Assembly (NCBI RefSeq): GCF_023715405.1
Contig: NZ_JAMBOC010000001.1
Location: 1,364,001-1,428,000, forward strand
Reading direction: 5' to 3'
DNA length: 64,000 nt
Source: Solibacillus isronensis
GTDB taxonomy: Bacteria; Bacillota; Bacilli; Bacillales_A; Planococcaceae
The translations under genes were made by a program, and so were the position numbers. Each line of letters begins with the position of its first letter. Positions within the stretch are counted from its first letter, which is position 1. The notes under the pieces are model-generated. The model was not told the origin of the DNA, did no database searches, and was given only the letters and a program-made list of their open reading frames with translations. Positions 53,344 to 61,772 of this stretch are shown here, piece after piece.

Positions 53344-55149
53344 ATGTCAATGTTGAATCGTAGTGATGTACCGGTTGAAGAAACTTGGAATTTGGAAGAT
53401 TTATTTGCTACAGAACAAGCCTACACAGCGGCAATCGAAGAATTAAGACAACTTGTAGAGAAAACTGCAGAGGGGCTTGCAGGGACAATTACTGATGTAC
53501 AAGGCGCGATTAATGCAATTGAAGCAACGGAAAAAATTCAGGAGAAAATGGTTGTAATCGGCACATATGCGAGCCTTTCACATAGCGTTGACCAAACGAG
53601 CACTGAAAATCAGATGCGTGCCGCAAGCTTCGGTTCTTTCGCTGCAAAACTTGCAACAAAGTTATCCTTTGTAAAAAGTGATTTACTTGCATTGGACGAA
53701 GCTGTTTTAAAAGAAGCACAAACTGCTAAACCGGAATACGCTAATTTTATTGATAAACTGCTCGTACAAAAACCGCACCAGTTACATCCTGAAGCGGAAA
53801 AAGCACTGGCTGCATTCGGTGCTACATTCAACGCGCCATATGAGCTGTACAATACGACAAAATTGGTAGATATGCAGTTCCCTAACTTTGAAGTAGATGG
53901 TGAATCATTCCCGCTTAGCTATAACTTGTTTGAGGGCGATTGGGAGCTTGAAACGGACACGAATAAACGTCGTGCTGCATTTGAAGCCTTTTCAAAAAAA
54001 CTGCGCGACTATCAGCATACGACTGCCAAAACATATAATACACACTTGGCAATTGAAAAAACGGAAGCAGACCTTCGCGGCTACGACAATATTTTTGATT
54101 CTTTATTAGAGTCACAGCAAGTGGACCGCTCAATGTATATCCGCCAAATCGATTTAATTATGAATGAGCTTGCACCACATATGCGCCGCTATGCAAAACT
54201 GTTGCAAAAAACACATCAGTTGGACAAAATGACGTTTGCAGACCTAAAAATTTCGCTGGACCCATCATATGAGCCAACAATTACGGTGGAAGAATCCCGT
54301 CAATATATGAAAGACGGTTTATCGATTATGGGCGAGCATTATACGAATATGATCGATCGTTCTTTTGATGAGCGATGGATTGATTTTGCACAAAATGCCG
54401 GAAAATCAACTGGCGCATTCTGTTCAAGCCCTTATGGTGTACACCCGTATGTATTGATTTCATGGACGAGCCGAATGAATGAAGTATTCGTTTTAGCCCA
54501 TGAACTAGGTCATGCAGGTCATTTCTATTTGGCAAATGATGCGCAAAATATTTTCAATGCAAGACCATCACTTTACTTCATAGAAGCACCATCAACAATG
54601 AATGAAATGCTAATGGCCAACCACTTATTAAAAAATTCTACGGATGCGCGCTTTAAACGTTGGGTCATCTCAACGATTATTAGCCGTACGTACTACCATA
54701 ACTTCGTAACTCATTTACTTGAGGCAGCTTACCAGCGTAAAGTGTACGAAATTATCGATGAAGGCGGAAGCGTTAACGCACCGAAACTGAATGAATTAAA
54801 ACGTGAAGTACTTGAGCAATTCTGGGGAGACGCAGTTGAAGTAACTGAAGGTGCAGAATTGACTTGGATGCGTCAGCCTCATTACTATATGGGCTTATAT
54901 CCATATACGTATTCTGCAGGTTTAACTATTTCAACACAAGTATCACAACGTATTTTAAACGGTGACGAAGCAGCTGTTGAGCAATGGATCGATGTATTAA
55001 AAGCAGGCGGCACAAAAACACCTGTTGAACTTGCACAAATGGCAGGTGTCGACATTACGACTGAACAGCCATTACATGACACAATTGCGTTTATTGGTGA
55101 TTTAATTACACAATTGGAACAACTGACTGCAGAGCTTCAAACAGTTTAA
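53344..55149 (+). CDS. pepF: Oligoendopeptidase F (M3 metallopeptidase)
   Basis: 602 residues, the standard PepF length. The zinc motif HELGH lies in VLAHELGHAGHFY with the third ligand Glu in SLYFIEAPSTMNEML. It digests short peptides of about 7-17 residues in the cytoplasm. An AGGAGG 6 nt before the ATG at 53344 sets the start; an upstream extension in the same frame lacks one. Two hairpins lie after the stop. Confidence 0.95.
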   Translation: MSMLNRSDVPVEETWNLEDLFATEQAYTAAIEELRQLVEKTAEGLAGTITDVQGAINAIEATEKIQEKMVVIGTYASLSHSVDQTSTENQMRAASFGSFAAKLATKLSFVKSDLLALDEAVLKEAQTAKPEYANFIDKLLVQKPHQLHPEAEKALAAFGATFNAPYELYNTTKLVDMQFPNFEVDGESFPLSYNLFEGDWELETDTNKRRAAFEAFSKKLRDYQHTTAKTYNTHLAIEKTEADLRGYDNIFDSLLESQQVDRSMYIRQIDLIMNELAPHMRRYAKLLQKTHQLDKMTFADLKISLDPSYEPTITVEESRQYMKDGLSIMGEHYTNMIDRSFDERWIDFAQNAGKSTGAFCSSPYGVHPYVLISWTSRMNEVFVLAHELGHAGHFYLANDAQNIFNARPSLYFIEAPSTMNEMLMANHLLKNSTDARFKRWVISTIISRTYYHNFVTHLLEAAYQRKVYEIIDEGGSVNAPKLNELKREVLEQFWGDAVEVTEGAELTWMRQPHYYMGLYPYTYSAGLTISTQVSQRILNGDEAAVEQWIDVLKAGGTKTPVELAQMAGVDITTEQPLHDTIAFIGDLITQLEQLTAELQTV

Positions 55150-55210
55150 GTGACACTGCAATCAGTGGAGATTTTGGATTCCCACTGATTGATCGTCTTC
55201 ACTATTTTAT

Positions 55211-55248
55211 AGGATGTGCTGAATGTAACTTCATGCACATCCTTTTTA
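55211..55248 (+). terminator. Terminator after pepF
   Basis: AGGATGTGC (55211-55219) pairs with GCACATCCT (55235-55243), followed by TTTTT. A weaker hairpin without T tract (55160-55168 with 55182-55190) lies before it. Confidence 0.85.
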
Positions 55249-56460
55249 AATGGCTACCGAAGTGTTAATTAGATCTACTTGCTGGAACAATTCAGAAACT
55301 CCTGATGCGATGGCTGCGGATCCAACTGCTTTTGCAACTACACCTGCAACCCGTTCATCCATCGAGCTCGGAATAATAAAGTCTTCATTCAGCTCTTCTT
55401 CTGTTACTAGCGATGCAATAGCTTCAACCGCCGCCAGCTTCATCGCCTCGTTGATATCTGTCGCTCTTACATCAAGTGCACCACGGAAAATCCCCGGGAA
55501 GGCAAGCATATTATTCACTTGGTTGGCATGGTCAGAACGGCCGGTACCAATAATTTTTACGCCCCATTTTTTTGCATTATCCGGCGTTATTTCAGGATCA
55601 GGATTTGCCAAAGCAAAGACAATCGGATCTATAGCCATCGATTTAATATGTTTTTCCGTTAAAATATTTGCTGCGGACACCCCGATAAACACATCTGCTC
55701 CTACTAATGCATCATCCAAAGTACCGCGTAATTGATCCGGATTCGATAAATGAGCAACCTGTTCTTTTACCGGATTCATCCCTTCAGGACGCCCTTCATA
55801 AATAATGCCTTTCGTGTCACACATAACGACATTTGTGTAACCCATTTGAATTAAAATACGGAGAATCGCAATACCTGCTGCCCCAGCTCCGTTAATGACA
55901 ACCTTCATCTTATTGACATCTTTTTTCACCAGTTTCACCGCATTGATTAAACCTGCCCCAACGACAATTGCCGTTCCATGCTGGTCATCATGAAATACCG
56001 GGATTGAACATTCAGCACGCAGCCGGTCTTCAATTTCAAAACAGCGCGGCGCTGAAATATCTTCCAGATTGATTGCTCCATAGGTCGGCGAAATCGCTTT
56101 TACAATGTTGACAATTTCGTCTACGTCTTTAGTGTTTAAGCATACCGGTACTGCGTCAACATTTGCAAAGCGCTTTAATAATAACGCCTTACCTTCCATT
56201 ACTGGTAAAGCGGCTTCCGGACCAATATCCCCTAACCCTAATACCGCGGTTCCGTCTGTGATAACCGCTACTAAATTCCCTTTCATCGTATAGTCATACA
56301 CGGTTGAAGGATTCTGTTCAATTGCAAGGCAAGGGGCAGCAACACCCGGAGAATAAGCTAAACTCAAATCATATTTATCCTGTACCGGAACTTTTGCACG
56401 AATTTCCATTTTCCCGCCAAAGTGTTCGTGCATTTCAAGTGACTTTTTCATTAAATCCAT
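55246..56460 (-). CDS. Malic enzyme (YtsJ-like)
   Basis: 404 residues. Domain features are LAYSPGVAAPCLAIE, GNLVAVITDGTAVLGLGDIGPEAALPVMEGK (in parts), the NAD(P) loop INGAGAAGIAI and GVSAANILTEKH. It decarboxylates malate to pyruvate with NAD(P)+. It resembles B. subtilis YtsJ, which is NADP-preferring, but the cofactor cannot be decided here. The ATG at 56460 has AAGGGG 9 nt upstream. Monocistronic. Confidence 0.92.
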   Translation of the reverse strand: MDLMKKSLEMHEHFGGKMEIRAKVPVQDKYDLSLAYSPGVAAPCLAIEQNPSTVYDYTMKGNLVAVITDGTAVLGLGDIGPEAALPVMEGKALLLKRFANVDAVPVCLNTKDVDEIVNIVKAISPTYGAINLEDISAPRCFEIEDRLRAECSIPVFHDDQHGTAIVVGAGLINAVKLVKKDVNKMKVVINGAGAAGIAILRILIQMGYTNVVMCDTKGIIYEGRPEGMNPVKEQVAHLSNPDQLRGTLDDALVGADVFIGVSAANILTEKHIKSMAIDPIVFALANPDPEITPDNAKKWGVKIIGTGRSDHANQVNNMLAFPGIFRGALDVRATDINEAMKLAAVEAIASLVTEEELNEDFIIPSSMDERVAGVVAKAVGSAAIASGVSELFQQVDLINTSVAI

Positions 56461-56849
56461 ATTTACCATCCCCTTCTAATTTTTGAAATCCTTTGTAATT
56501 ACGAATGTTAACCTTTAATTTTTACTTTGTCAACGATAGCTTTAATAAATCGTTCGAATTACTAAAAACAAGCCGAAAACGTTGATATAACAATACTTAT
56601 ATCATTTACCAACCGCTTGTTCCATTTGTGATTTCAAACACAATCTATTATTTCTAAATAATAAATGTAAGGGCTGTCATTTTTAAAATCCTGCTTTATC
56701 AAGCTAAAGTATGTGATGGATTGCACGAAGTATTTTCAATTTAGTAATATGAAATAATTCACAAACTTCCAAAAAAAATTTTGAATCTGCTCTTTTTGTC
56801 TCAAATTTCGTGTACTTTTGTTACACTTATACATATCGGAGGGAACACA
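56461..56849. other. Intergenic region, malic enzyme/serine protease promoters
   Basis: About 390 bp of AT-rich DNA between divergent genes. I see no ORF with a ribosome binding site and no strong hairpin. A 5-bp inverted repeat GTGTA-N7-TACAC lies about 40 bp before the protease start. Confidence 0.5.
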
Positions 56850-57665
56850 ATGACAGAGAAAACGAATACTGAGGAACTGACAGAAGAAGAATTTTTGGAA
56901 CTTGTTTTGGAAGAACAGGAAAAGGCGCTTGCAAAAGCACGAGAAGAACGTTTAAACCCACAGCCGAAAAAAACGAAAAAGCAAAAACCATTTGTTCGAA
57001 TTGTAGTATGGTTGATGGCATTAACATTAGCTTTTAGTACGTTTGCCGTGATTTTCAATGTATATTCCATTCCTGCGATTGAATTTTTAAAAGTATCATC
57101 ACAATTATCTAATCAGGAAAATATTCAAACATATAAACAATCTGTTGTCACAATTAATACCGACTCAGGGAAAGGGACAGGGTTTGCGGTATCAGAGAAT
57201 GGCTACATAATAACAAATGATCATGTAATTGAGGATGCGTTGACGATTACCGTTGTATTTCCGGATGATACGCTTTATAAAGCTGAGGTTGTAGAATCAT
57301 ATGAAGATTATGATTTGGCATTGTTGAAAGTGGATGCTGAAAACTTGCCGTTCCTGCCACTTGCCACAACGAGCGAATTCCGTAAAAATGAGGCCGTCTT
57401 TTTTATCGGAAATCCGCTTGCATTTAGCGGGATTGCCAATAAAGGAACGATTATCGGCTATACAACTGCCGCAGACATTCAGCCAGATATCATTATGATG
57501 GACGCACCTGTTTATCGCGGAAATAGTGGTAGCCCGGTCATTAATGAAAACGAAGATGTAATTGGTGTTGTGTTTGCAACAGGAACTCGTGAAGGGCACG
57601 GGAAAGTCGGATTATTTATTCCGGTTGAAAATGTGCATGCGCTGTTTCAGACATATTTGAAATGA
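56850..57665 (+). CDS. Membrane-anchored trypsin-like serine protease (HtrA-like, no PDZ)
   Basis: 271 residues from an ATG with GGAGGG 6 nt upstream. An acidic cytoplasmic N-terminus is followed by a basic stop and one membrane helix (residues 49-70). The extracellular S1 domain has the triad His125 (TNDHVI), Asp155 (DYDLALLKV) and Ser226 (GNSGSP). No PDZ domain follows, unlike HtrA/DegP. It should act at the outer face of the membrane in protein quality control. Repeat copy 2 begins 5 nt after the stop. Confidence 0.9.
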   Translation: MTEKTNTEELTEEEFLELVLEEQEKALAKAREERLNPQPKKTKKQKPFVRIVVWLMALTLAFSTFAVIFNVYSIPAIEFLKVSSQLSNQENIQTYKQSVVTINTDSGKGTGFAVSENGYIITNDHVIEDALTITVVFPDDTLYKAEVVESYEDYDLALLKVDAENLPFLPLATTSEFRKNEAVFFIGNPLAFSGIANKGTIIGYTTAADIQPDIIMMDAPVYRGNSGSPVINENEDVIGVVFATGTREGHGKVGLFIPVENVHALFQTYLK

Positions 57666-57669
57666 TCTG

Positions 57670-57892
57670 GGGAGTGAAAAACTCGTGTTACGGTGTGGTG
57701 AGAGCGCGGCGTATTGTATATTAGAACATTTATGACTGATATTAGAAGAATTGAATGCTATTTTAGAACTTTCATATAGTTTATTTGAAGATCGAGCGCT
57801 CATATTAGAACAAACGTGCACTTTATTAGAAGATCTGCGATATATTAGAACTTTTCAGGTTATATTAGAACAACTCGCAACTTTATTAGAAA
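57670..57892 (+). repeat. 21-bp-period TTAGAA repeat array, copy 2
   Basis: Nine TTAGAA-like cores begin at 57721, 57742, 57763, 57784 (TTTGAA), 57805, 57826, 57845, 57865 and 57886: period 21, except 19 and 20 around 57845-57865. The head GGGAGTGA (57670-57677) and GAGAGCGCGGCGTATT (57700-57715) match copy 1. One frame gives Leu-Glu heptads and an open 60-codon stretch with a stop near its start, without a ribosome binding site. I treat it as a dispersed DNA repeat, not a gene. Confidence 0.7.
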
Positions 57893-57913
57893 ATCTACCC
57901 TCCACCCACAAAC

Positions 57914-57955
57914 AAAAAACGGCTGCTCAATATTAATTATTGAGCGCCGTTTTAA
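57914..57955. terminator. Bidirectional terminator between repeat copy 2 and pit
   Basis: AAAACGGC (57916-57923) and GCTCAA (57925-57930) pair with TTGAGC (57940-57945) and GCCGTTTT (57946-57953), leaving one bulged T. Serves pit on the minus strand and the protease on the plus strand. Confidence 0.85.
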
Positions 57956-57957
57956 AA

Positions 57958-58974
57958 TTAGAAAATAAGACTAATTAAGAAGTAGAATAATGCGGCCATT
58001 AATGCGGAAATTGGCAATGTGATAAACCACGTAACTACAATTTTACGCGCCATTCCCCATTTAACACCTTTCACACGCTGTGCTGCACCAACACCCATAA
58101 TTGCAGAAGAAATTACATGTGTAGTCGAAACCGGTAATGCGATGACTGTTGCACCAAAAATGATTGATGCAGAAGTTAAGTCCGCCGCTACCCCGTTGAC
58201 CGGACGGATTTTCATAATTTTACCGCCGACTGTTTTAATGATTTTATATCCGCCTACTGATGTCCCAAGACCCATCGCCAATGCACAGGCAAAACGTACC
58301 CAATTCTGTACTTCATCTGTTGATTGCAAGTTTGCTGCGATTAGAGCCATTGTAATAATACCCATCGCTTTTTGGGCATCGTTCGTACCATGTGTAAACG
58401 ATTGTAAAGCCGCTGTACCGATTTGAGTCAAACGGAACGCTTTCGTTGTTCCATACAGTGGTGAGCGGTGGAAAATAAATTTGAATAACTTCATTACGAT
58501 AAAACCAAGAGTTAATGCTAAAATCGGCGAAATAATTAACGCCTGCAATATTTTAAAGAAACCTTCATAGTTTAAAATATTCATACCTGCCGATGCAACT
58601 GCTGCACCAGCAATTGATCCGATCAATGTATGTGAAGAACTTGATGGAATACCGAAATACCAAGTTAGTAAGTTCCATGTGATGGCAGAACATAATGCTG
58701 CCAAAATAACTACAGATCCTGTTGTATCCCCTTCAAACGCGTTCAAAGAGAAAGGATCCACAATTCCAGATGCTACAGCTTTTGCTACGCCTACAAACGT
58801 CATCGCACCTACGAAGTTCATCACTGCCGCTAAAAGAACAGCTACTCGAGGTTTTAAAGCACGCGTCGAAACAGATGTGGCGATCGCATTGGCTGTATCA
58901 TGGAAACCGTTAATAAAGTCGAATGCCAGCGCAAAGATGACAACGAGTACGGTAATGATTAATAACGTATCCAT
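57958..58974 (-). CDS. pit: Inorganic phosphate transporter, PiT family
   Basis: 338 residues with about nine to ten hydrophobic helices. The family repeats are NGFHDTANAIATSVSTRAL near the N-terminus and HGTNDAQKAMGIITM in the second half. It takes up phosphate with protons as metal-phosphate. It starts 17 nt after a DUF47 gene, the usual partner. Confidence 0.94.
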   Translation of the reverse strand: MDTLLIITVLVVIFALAFDFINGFHDTANAIATSVSTRALKPRVAVLLAAVMNFVGAMTFVGVAKAVASGIVDPFSLNAFEGDTTGSVVILAALCSAITWNLLTWYFGIPSSSSHTLIGSIAGAAVASAGMNILNYEGFFKILQALIISPILALTLGFIVMKLFKFIFHRSPLYGTTKAFRLTQIGTAALQSFTHGTNDAQKAMGIITMALIAANLQSTDEVQNWVRFACALAMGLGTSVGGYKIIKTVGGKIMKIRPVNGVAADLTSASIIFGATVIALPVSTTHVISSAIMGVGAAQRVKGVKWGMARKIVVTWFITLPISALMAALFYFLISLIF

Positions 58975-58991
58975 AATTTACTCCTTTTTCA

Positions 58992-59612
58992 TTATGCATT
59001 TCGCATAATAATTGATTCGATTGTATTCGCTACATTTTGGCAGTAGTCCGCAATTTCTTCTAACTGCTCATATAAATCTTTAAAGATGATTAAGCGAATT
59101 GGATCTTTCTCAGTCTGGAATAGTTCAGTAATGGATTTACGGAAAATTTCATCACATTCACGCTCATAATCTTTGATCAGAATGGCATGTTGACGCATTC
59201 CGATTAAATCTTTTTTATTCAATAACTCCATTGCTTTTACTGCTTCATCTGATGATTTGGCAATATAGTCTACGAAGTCACGCATATACTGATTTACTTC
59301 TGTAAATGAATACATTTCAAAGTGGGCAATTGTATTTTCAATGCCATCCAGAATATCGTCCAGTTTAATGGCTAATGATAGAATATCTTCACGTTCAATT
59401 GGTGTCATAAACGAATCGTTTAATTTCACGATTAATTCATGAATCAGCTTGTCCCCAGCTGTTTCATAGGACTTCATTTTAATTTGAATTTGTTTTAGTT
59501 CTGATACTGTAGTAATTGTCGATTCTTTTGCATAGTTGGCACCTTGTTGTACATTTTTTGCAATATTTAATAATCCTTCAAAAAATGGATCCGGCTTTTT
59601 AGAGTTAAACAT
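58992..59612 (-). CDS. Pit accessory protein, DUF47 (PhoU-like)
   Basis: 206 residues, all helical, resembling PhoU three-helix bundles: TVSELKQIQIKMKSYETAGDKLIHELIV (residues about 31-58) and the late ECDEIFRKSI. Proteins of this family regulate the Pit channel encoded beside them. AGGAGG lies 10 nt before the ATG. It opens the two-gene pit operon. Confidence 0.92.
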   Translation of the reverse strand: MFNSKKPDPFFEGLLNIAKNVQQGANYAKESTITTVSELKQIQIKMKSYETAGDKLIHELIVKLNDSFMTPIEREDILSLAIKLDDILDGIENTIAHFEMYSFTEVNQYMRDFVDYIAKSSDEAVKAMELLNKKDLIGMRQHAILIKDYERECDEIFRKSITELFQTEKDPIRLIIFKDLYEQLEEIADYCQNVANTIESIIMRNA

Positions 59613-59659
59613 CGAATAAAATCCTCCTAAAATAAAGTTTGTAAATTAAAACCTAGGTA

Positions 59660-59689
59660 ATCATAACACCGAGTTTTCAATATCTTCAA
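59660..59689 (-). promoter_or_regulatory. Promoter of the pit operon
   Basis: TTGAAG (59689-59684) and TATGAT (59665-59660) on the minus strand with an 18-bp spacer, about 45 bp before the ribosome binding site. Confidence 0.5.
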
Positions 59690-59704
59690 CATTAATTTAT
59701 GTTA

Positions 59705-59721
59705 TTTACAAAAGCTTTACA
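59705..59721 (+). promoter_or_regulatory. PHO-box-like repeats near the pit promoter
   Basis: Two TTTACA hexamers (59705-59710 and 59716-59721) are 11 bp apart, the period of B. subtilis PhoP sites (TTHAYA repeats). They lie just upstream of the pit -35 box. A second set is 165 bp further upstream on the opposite strand (59888-59911). Confidence 0.4.
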
Positions 59722-59887
59722 ATTGTGAAACATAGTTTTATAAACACATCTTGTTAATTTTAGCCCTTTTTTGATGAAATATTCTGAAGTCAATCACTAT
59801 TTGTTGATTTAATGCTTTTATTCAGCCTTTTTTTCAGCATTTTCTACAAAAGTTAACTTTTATTCTTCCATACCCATTATTAAGTAA

Positions 59888-59911
59888 TGTTAATTGTAAA
59901 GCTAATGTAAA
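59888..59911 (-). promoter_or_regulatory. Second PHO-box-like group
   Basis: On the minus strand TTTACA (59911-59906), TTTACA (59900-59895, 11 bp apart) and TTAACA (59893-59888) follow one another. Position is about 280 bp before the DUF47 start. The rest of the 390-bp intergenic region is plain AT-rich sequence. Confidence 0.35.
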
Positions 59912-59959
59912 TTTTAAGTTTCGTAATAGTTATTATTTCCGCTTCAATTTCAAATATAA

Positions 59960-59988
59960 AAAGCCTAGTAAGTTCCTACTTACTAGAC
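59960..59988 (-). terminator. Terminator after the MBL-fold gene
   Basis: CTAGTAAGT (59965-59973) pairs perfectly with ACTTACTAG (59978-59986) with a TCCT loop, then GCTTTTTATA on the minus strand. Confidence 0.85.
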
Positions 59989-60004
59989 GGTAAACATATA
60001 TTAT

Positions 60005-60811
60005 TTACTTGTTTAAGACAGAAGATACGATATGTGCCGCATCCCATTCACCTAAAGACAGTTTTGTAATCGGATACTTTTTATTGAAAAGCTGCGCTGT
60101 AATTTCGGCAGCTGTCAAACCCTCTTCGTTCATCATTTCTATTTTATAACTTAGCTCTTTTAAATAATTAAGTTTTCGCATTAAAGCGTCTCTACCATTT
60201 TCGATATATCCCGCATGGTTACAATATATTTCAAGAAAATCATACGTTAATACTTTCTCCAGTGATCGGATAATTTGAGGGATGCTTTCTTCTCGCAAGA
60301 CGACTTTTGTTTTCGGCGTCACATACAGATCACCTGTAAAGAGTTGACCTGTCGATTCATTTAAATAGGCTACATGGTCTTCTGTGTGTCCGGGAGTTTC
60401 AATCACTTTCCAATCTGCTGTTCTTGATGAAAAAGCATCTCCGACCGGCTGTGCAAGAAACGGCTGCCTTGCCCCCCAGAAAAGTTTGCGATATAAAGGA
60501 TAGCCTGCCTTCTTAGCACATTCTTCAATGTTGAGCGAATGCATAAATATCGGCAAGTTGTATGTTTTCTGCAAATAATGCGCGCCTCCGGAGTGATCTT
60601 CATGATAATGGGTCAACATAATCTGATCAACGTCCATCTGTTCAAAAAAAGGCATAAACTGCTTAAGAAGTGAGGCAGAACCCGTATCAATTAATATACC
60701 GTCCACTTCAAAGCAATGAACATTTAAATAAACTGCCTGAAATTGAACAGATCCATTTATCATTTTTACTCCGTTCTTTTCACTCAGCTCAATTCTTTTC
60801 TTCAATAACAC
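60005..60811 (-). CDS. MBL-fold metallo-hydrolase
   Basis: About 268 residues. The metal motif HYHEDH lies in LTHYHEDHSGGAHYL, with further ligands His in ETPGHTEDHVAY, Asp in LFTGDLYV and His in IYCNHAGYIENG. The C-terminal 60 residues form a helical cap. Substrate unknown. I favour the GTG at 60811 (AGGAG 8 nt upstream) over one at 60820 that overlaps the site. Monocistronic. Confidence 0.87.
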   Translation of the reverse strand: MLLKKRIELSEKNGVKMINGSVQFQAVYLNVHCFEVDGILIDTGSASLLKQFMPFFEQMDVDQIMLTHYHEDHSGGAHYLQKTYNLPIFMHSLNIEECAKKAGYPLYRKLFWGARQPFLAQPVGDAFSSRTADWKVIETPGHTEDHVAYLNESTGQLFTGDLYVTPKTKVVLREESIPQIIRSLEKVLTYDFLEIYCNHAGYIENGRDALMRKLNYLKELSYKIEMMNEEGLTAAEITAQLFNKKYPITKLSLGEWDAAHIVSSVLNK

Positions 60812-60960
60812 ATTTCTCACTCCTTTGACCGTTATTTTTCTACAATACCACTTTATTGTAAATATTGGAAATCAAGGCCATACTTTCGTTAAATTTTCCG
60901 GACGCCAAAAAGCCGCTATGTAAAATTAATTTACATAACGGCCTATTCAGCAGTTCCAAT

Positions 60961-61758
60961 CTATTTTTCGACAGAGTGATGATTTACCCAATCACTATAG
61001 CCTGCCATATAGATTTTTATATTTTGATAGCCTGCTTCCTTTAATACTGTATAGACCGGTGTAGCAGTAACACCTGATCCGCAATAGACAACTACTTCCT
61101 CTTCTTTTGGAACTTGCGCGAGAAGAGAAGACGTAATAACCAGTTCTGAGCCATTACGCAACTGTTCCCAATCATAGTTTTTCGCTGTCGGAATATGTCC
61201 TGCCACTTTATCAAACGGCTCTAATTCACCACGGTAACGTTCCGGTGCGCGGGCATCAATTATTGTCGCTTTTCGCTTACCTTCAATAATATGCATAATA
61301 TCCTGACGTTTTATTAAAATATCATCATTCCACTGCAAATCAAGCTTGCTTTCCTTAAATACAGGTACTTCTGTCGAAACTGGGAATCCAGCTTCCTTCA
61401 GTGCCTCAAAACCGCCATTTACAACATAGGCATGCTTGAAGCCAGCATAATGCAATATCCACCATGCACGAGTTGCGAAAGCTGCAGCACCTTGATCATA
61501 AATATAGATGGCATCATTGTAATTTAAACCATGTTTTTGAAACAAAGCCTGAAGTTGCTTCTTTTCCGGAAGCGGATGTCGGCCTTCTTCTTTCGTTAAA
61601 TCTGATAGGTCGGTATTTAAATCCCAGTATACAGCTCCTTCAATATGGCCCTCTTCATACATCTTTCTGCCTGACTCTAAATTGTTCATATCAAATCTTG
61701 TATCGATTAAACGACCTGTTCTTTCCATTCGATTTGCGGTCACAAAAATATTCGTCAT
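60961..61758 (-). CDS. Sulfurtransferase (two rhodanese domains, SseA type)
   Basis: 265 residues with two rhodanese domains. The N-terminal domain is structural (LIDTRFDMNNLESGRKMYEEGHI, residues 17-39); the second carries the active Cys in VVYCGSGVTATPVY, the 3-mercaptopyruvate/thiosulfate sulfurtransferase loop. It moves sulfur from mercaptopyruvate or thiosulfate to cyanide or thiols. The ATG at 61758 has AAGGAGG 9 nt upstream. It lies 14 nt after the dynamin gene. Confidence 0.9.
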   Translation of the reverse strand: MTNIFVTANRMERTGRLIDTRFDMNNLESGRKMYEEGHIEGAVYWDLNTDLSDLTKEEGRHPLPEKKQLQALFQKHGLNYNDAIYIYDQGAAAFATRAWWILHYAGFKHAYVVNGGFEALKEAGFPVSTEVPVFKESKLDLQWNDDILIKRQDIMHIIEGKRKATIIDARAPERYRGELEPFDKVAGHIPTAKNYDWEQLRNGSELVITSSLLAQVPKEEEVVVYCGSGVTATPVYTVLKEAGYQNIKIYMAGYSDWVNHHSVEK

Positions 61759-61772
61759 TAAAAAGATCCTCC

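Noticed and set aside
57721..57892. CRISPR-like array
   Set aside because: The repeated core is only 6-8 bp, the period is 21 bp and no cas genes are near; it does not fit 24-40-bp repeats with 30-bp spacers.
57751..57936. ORF with Leu-Glu heptads through repeat copy 2
   Set aside because: There is no ribosome binding site and a stop interrupts the heptads near the start; the same periodic DNA occurs at 42.1 kb, so the repeat explains it better than a protein.
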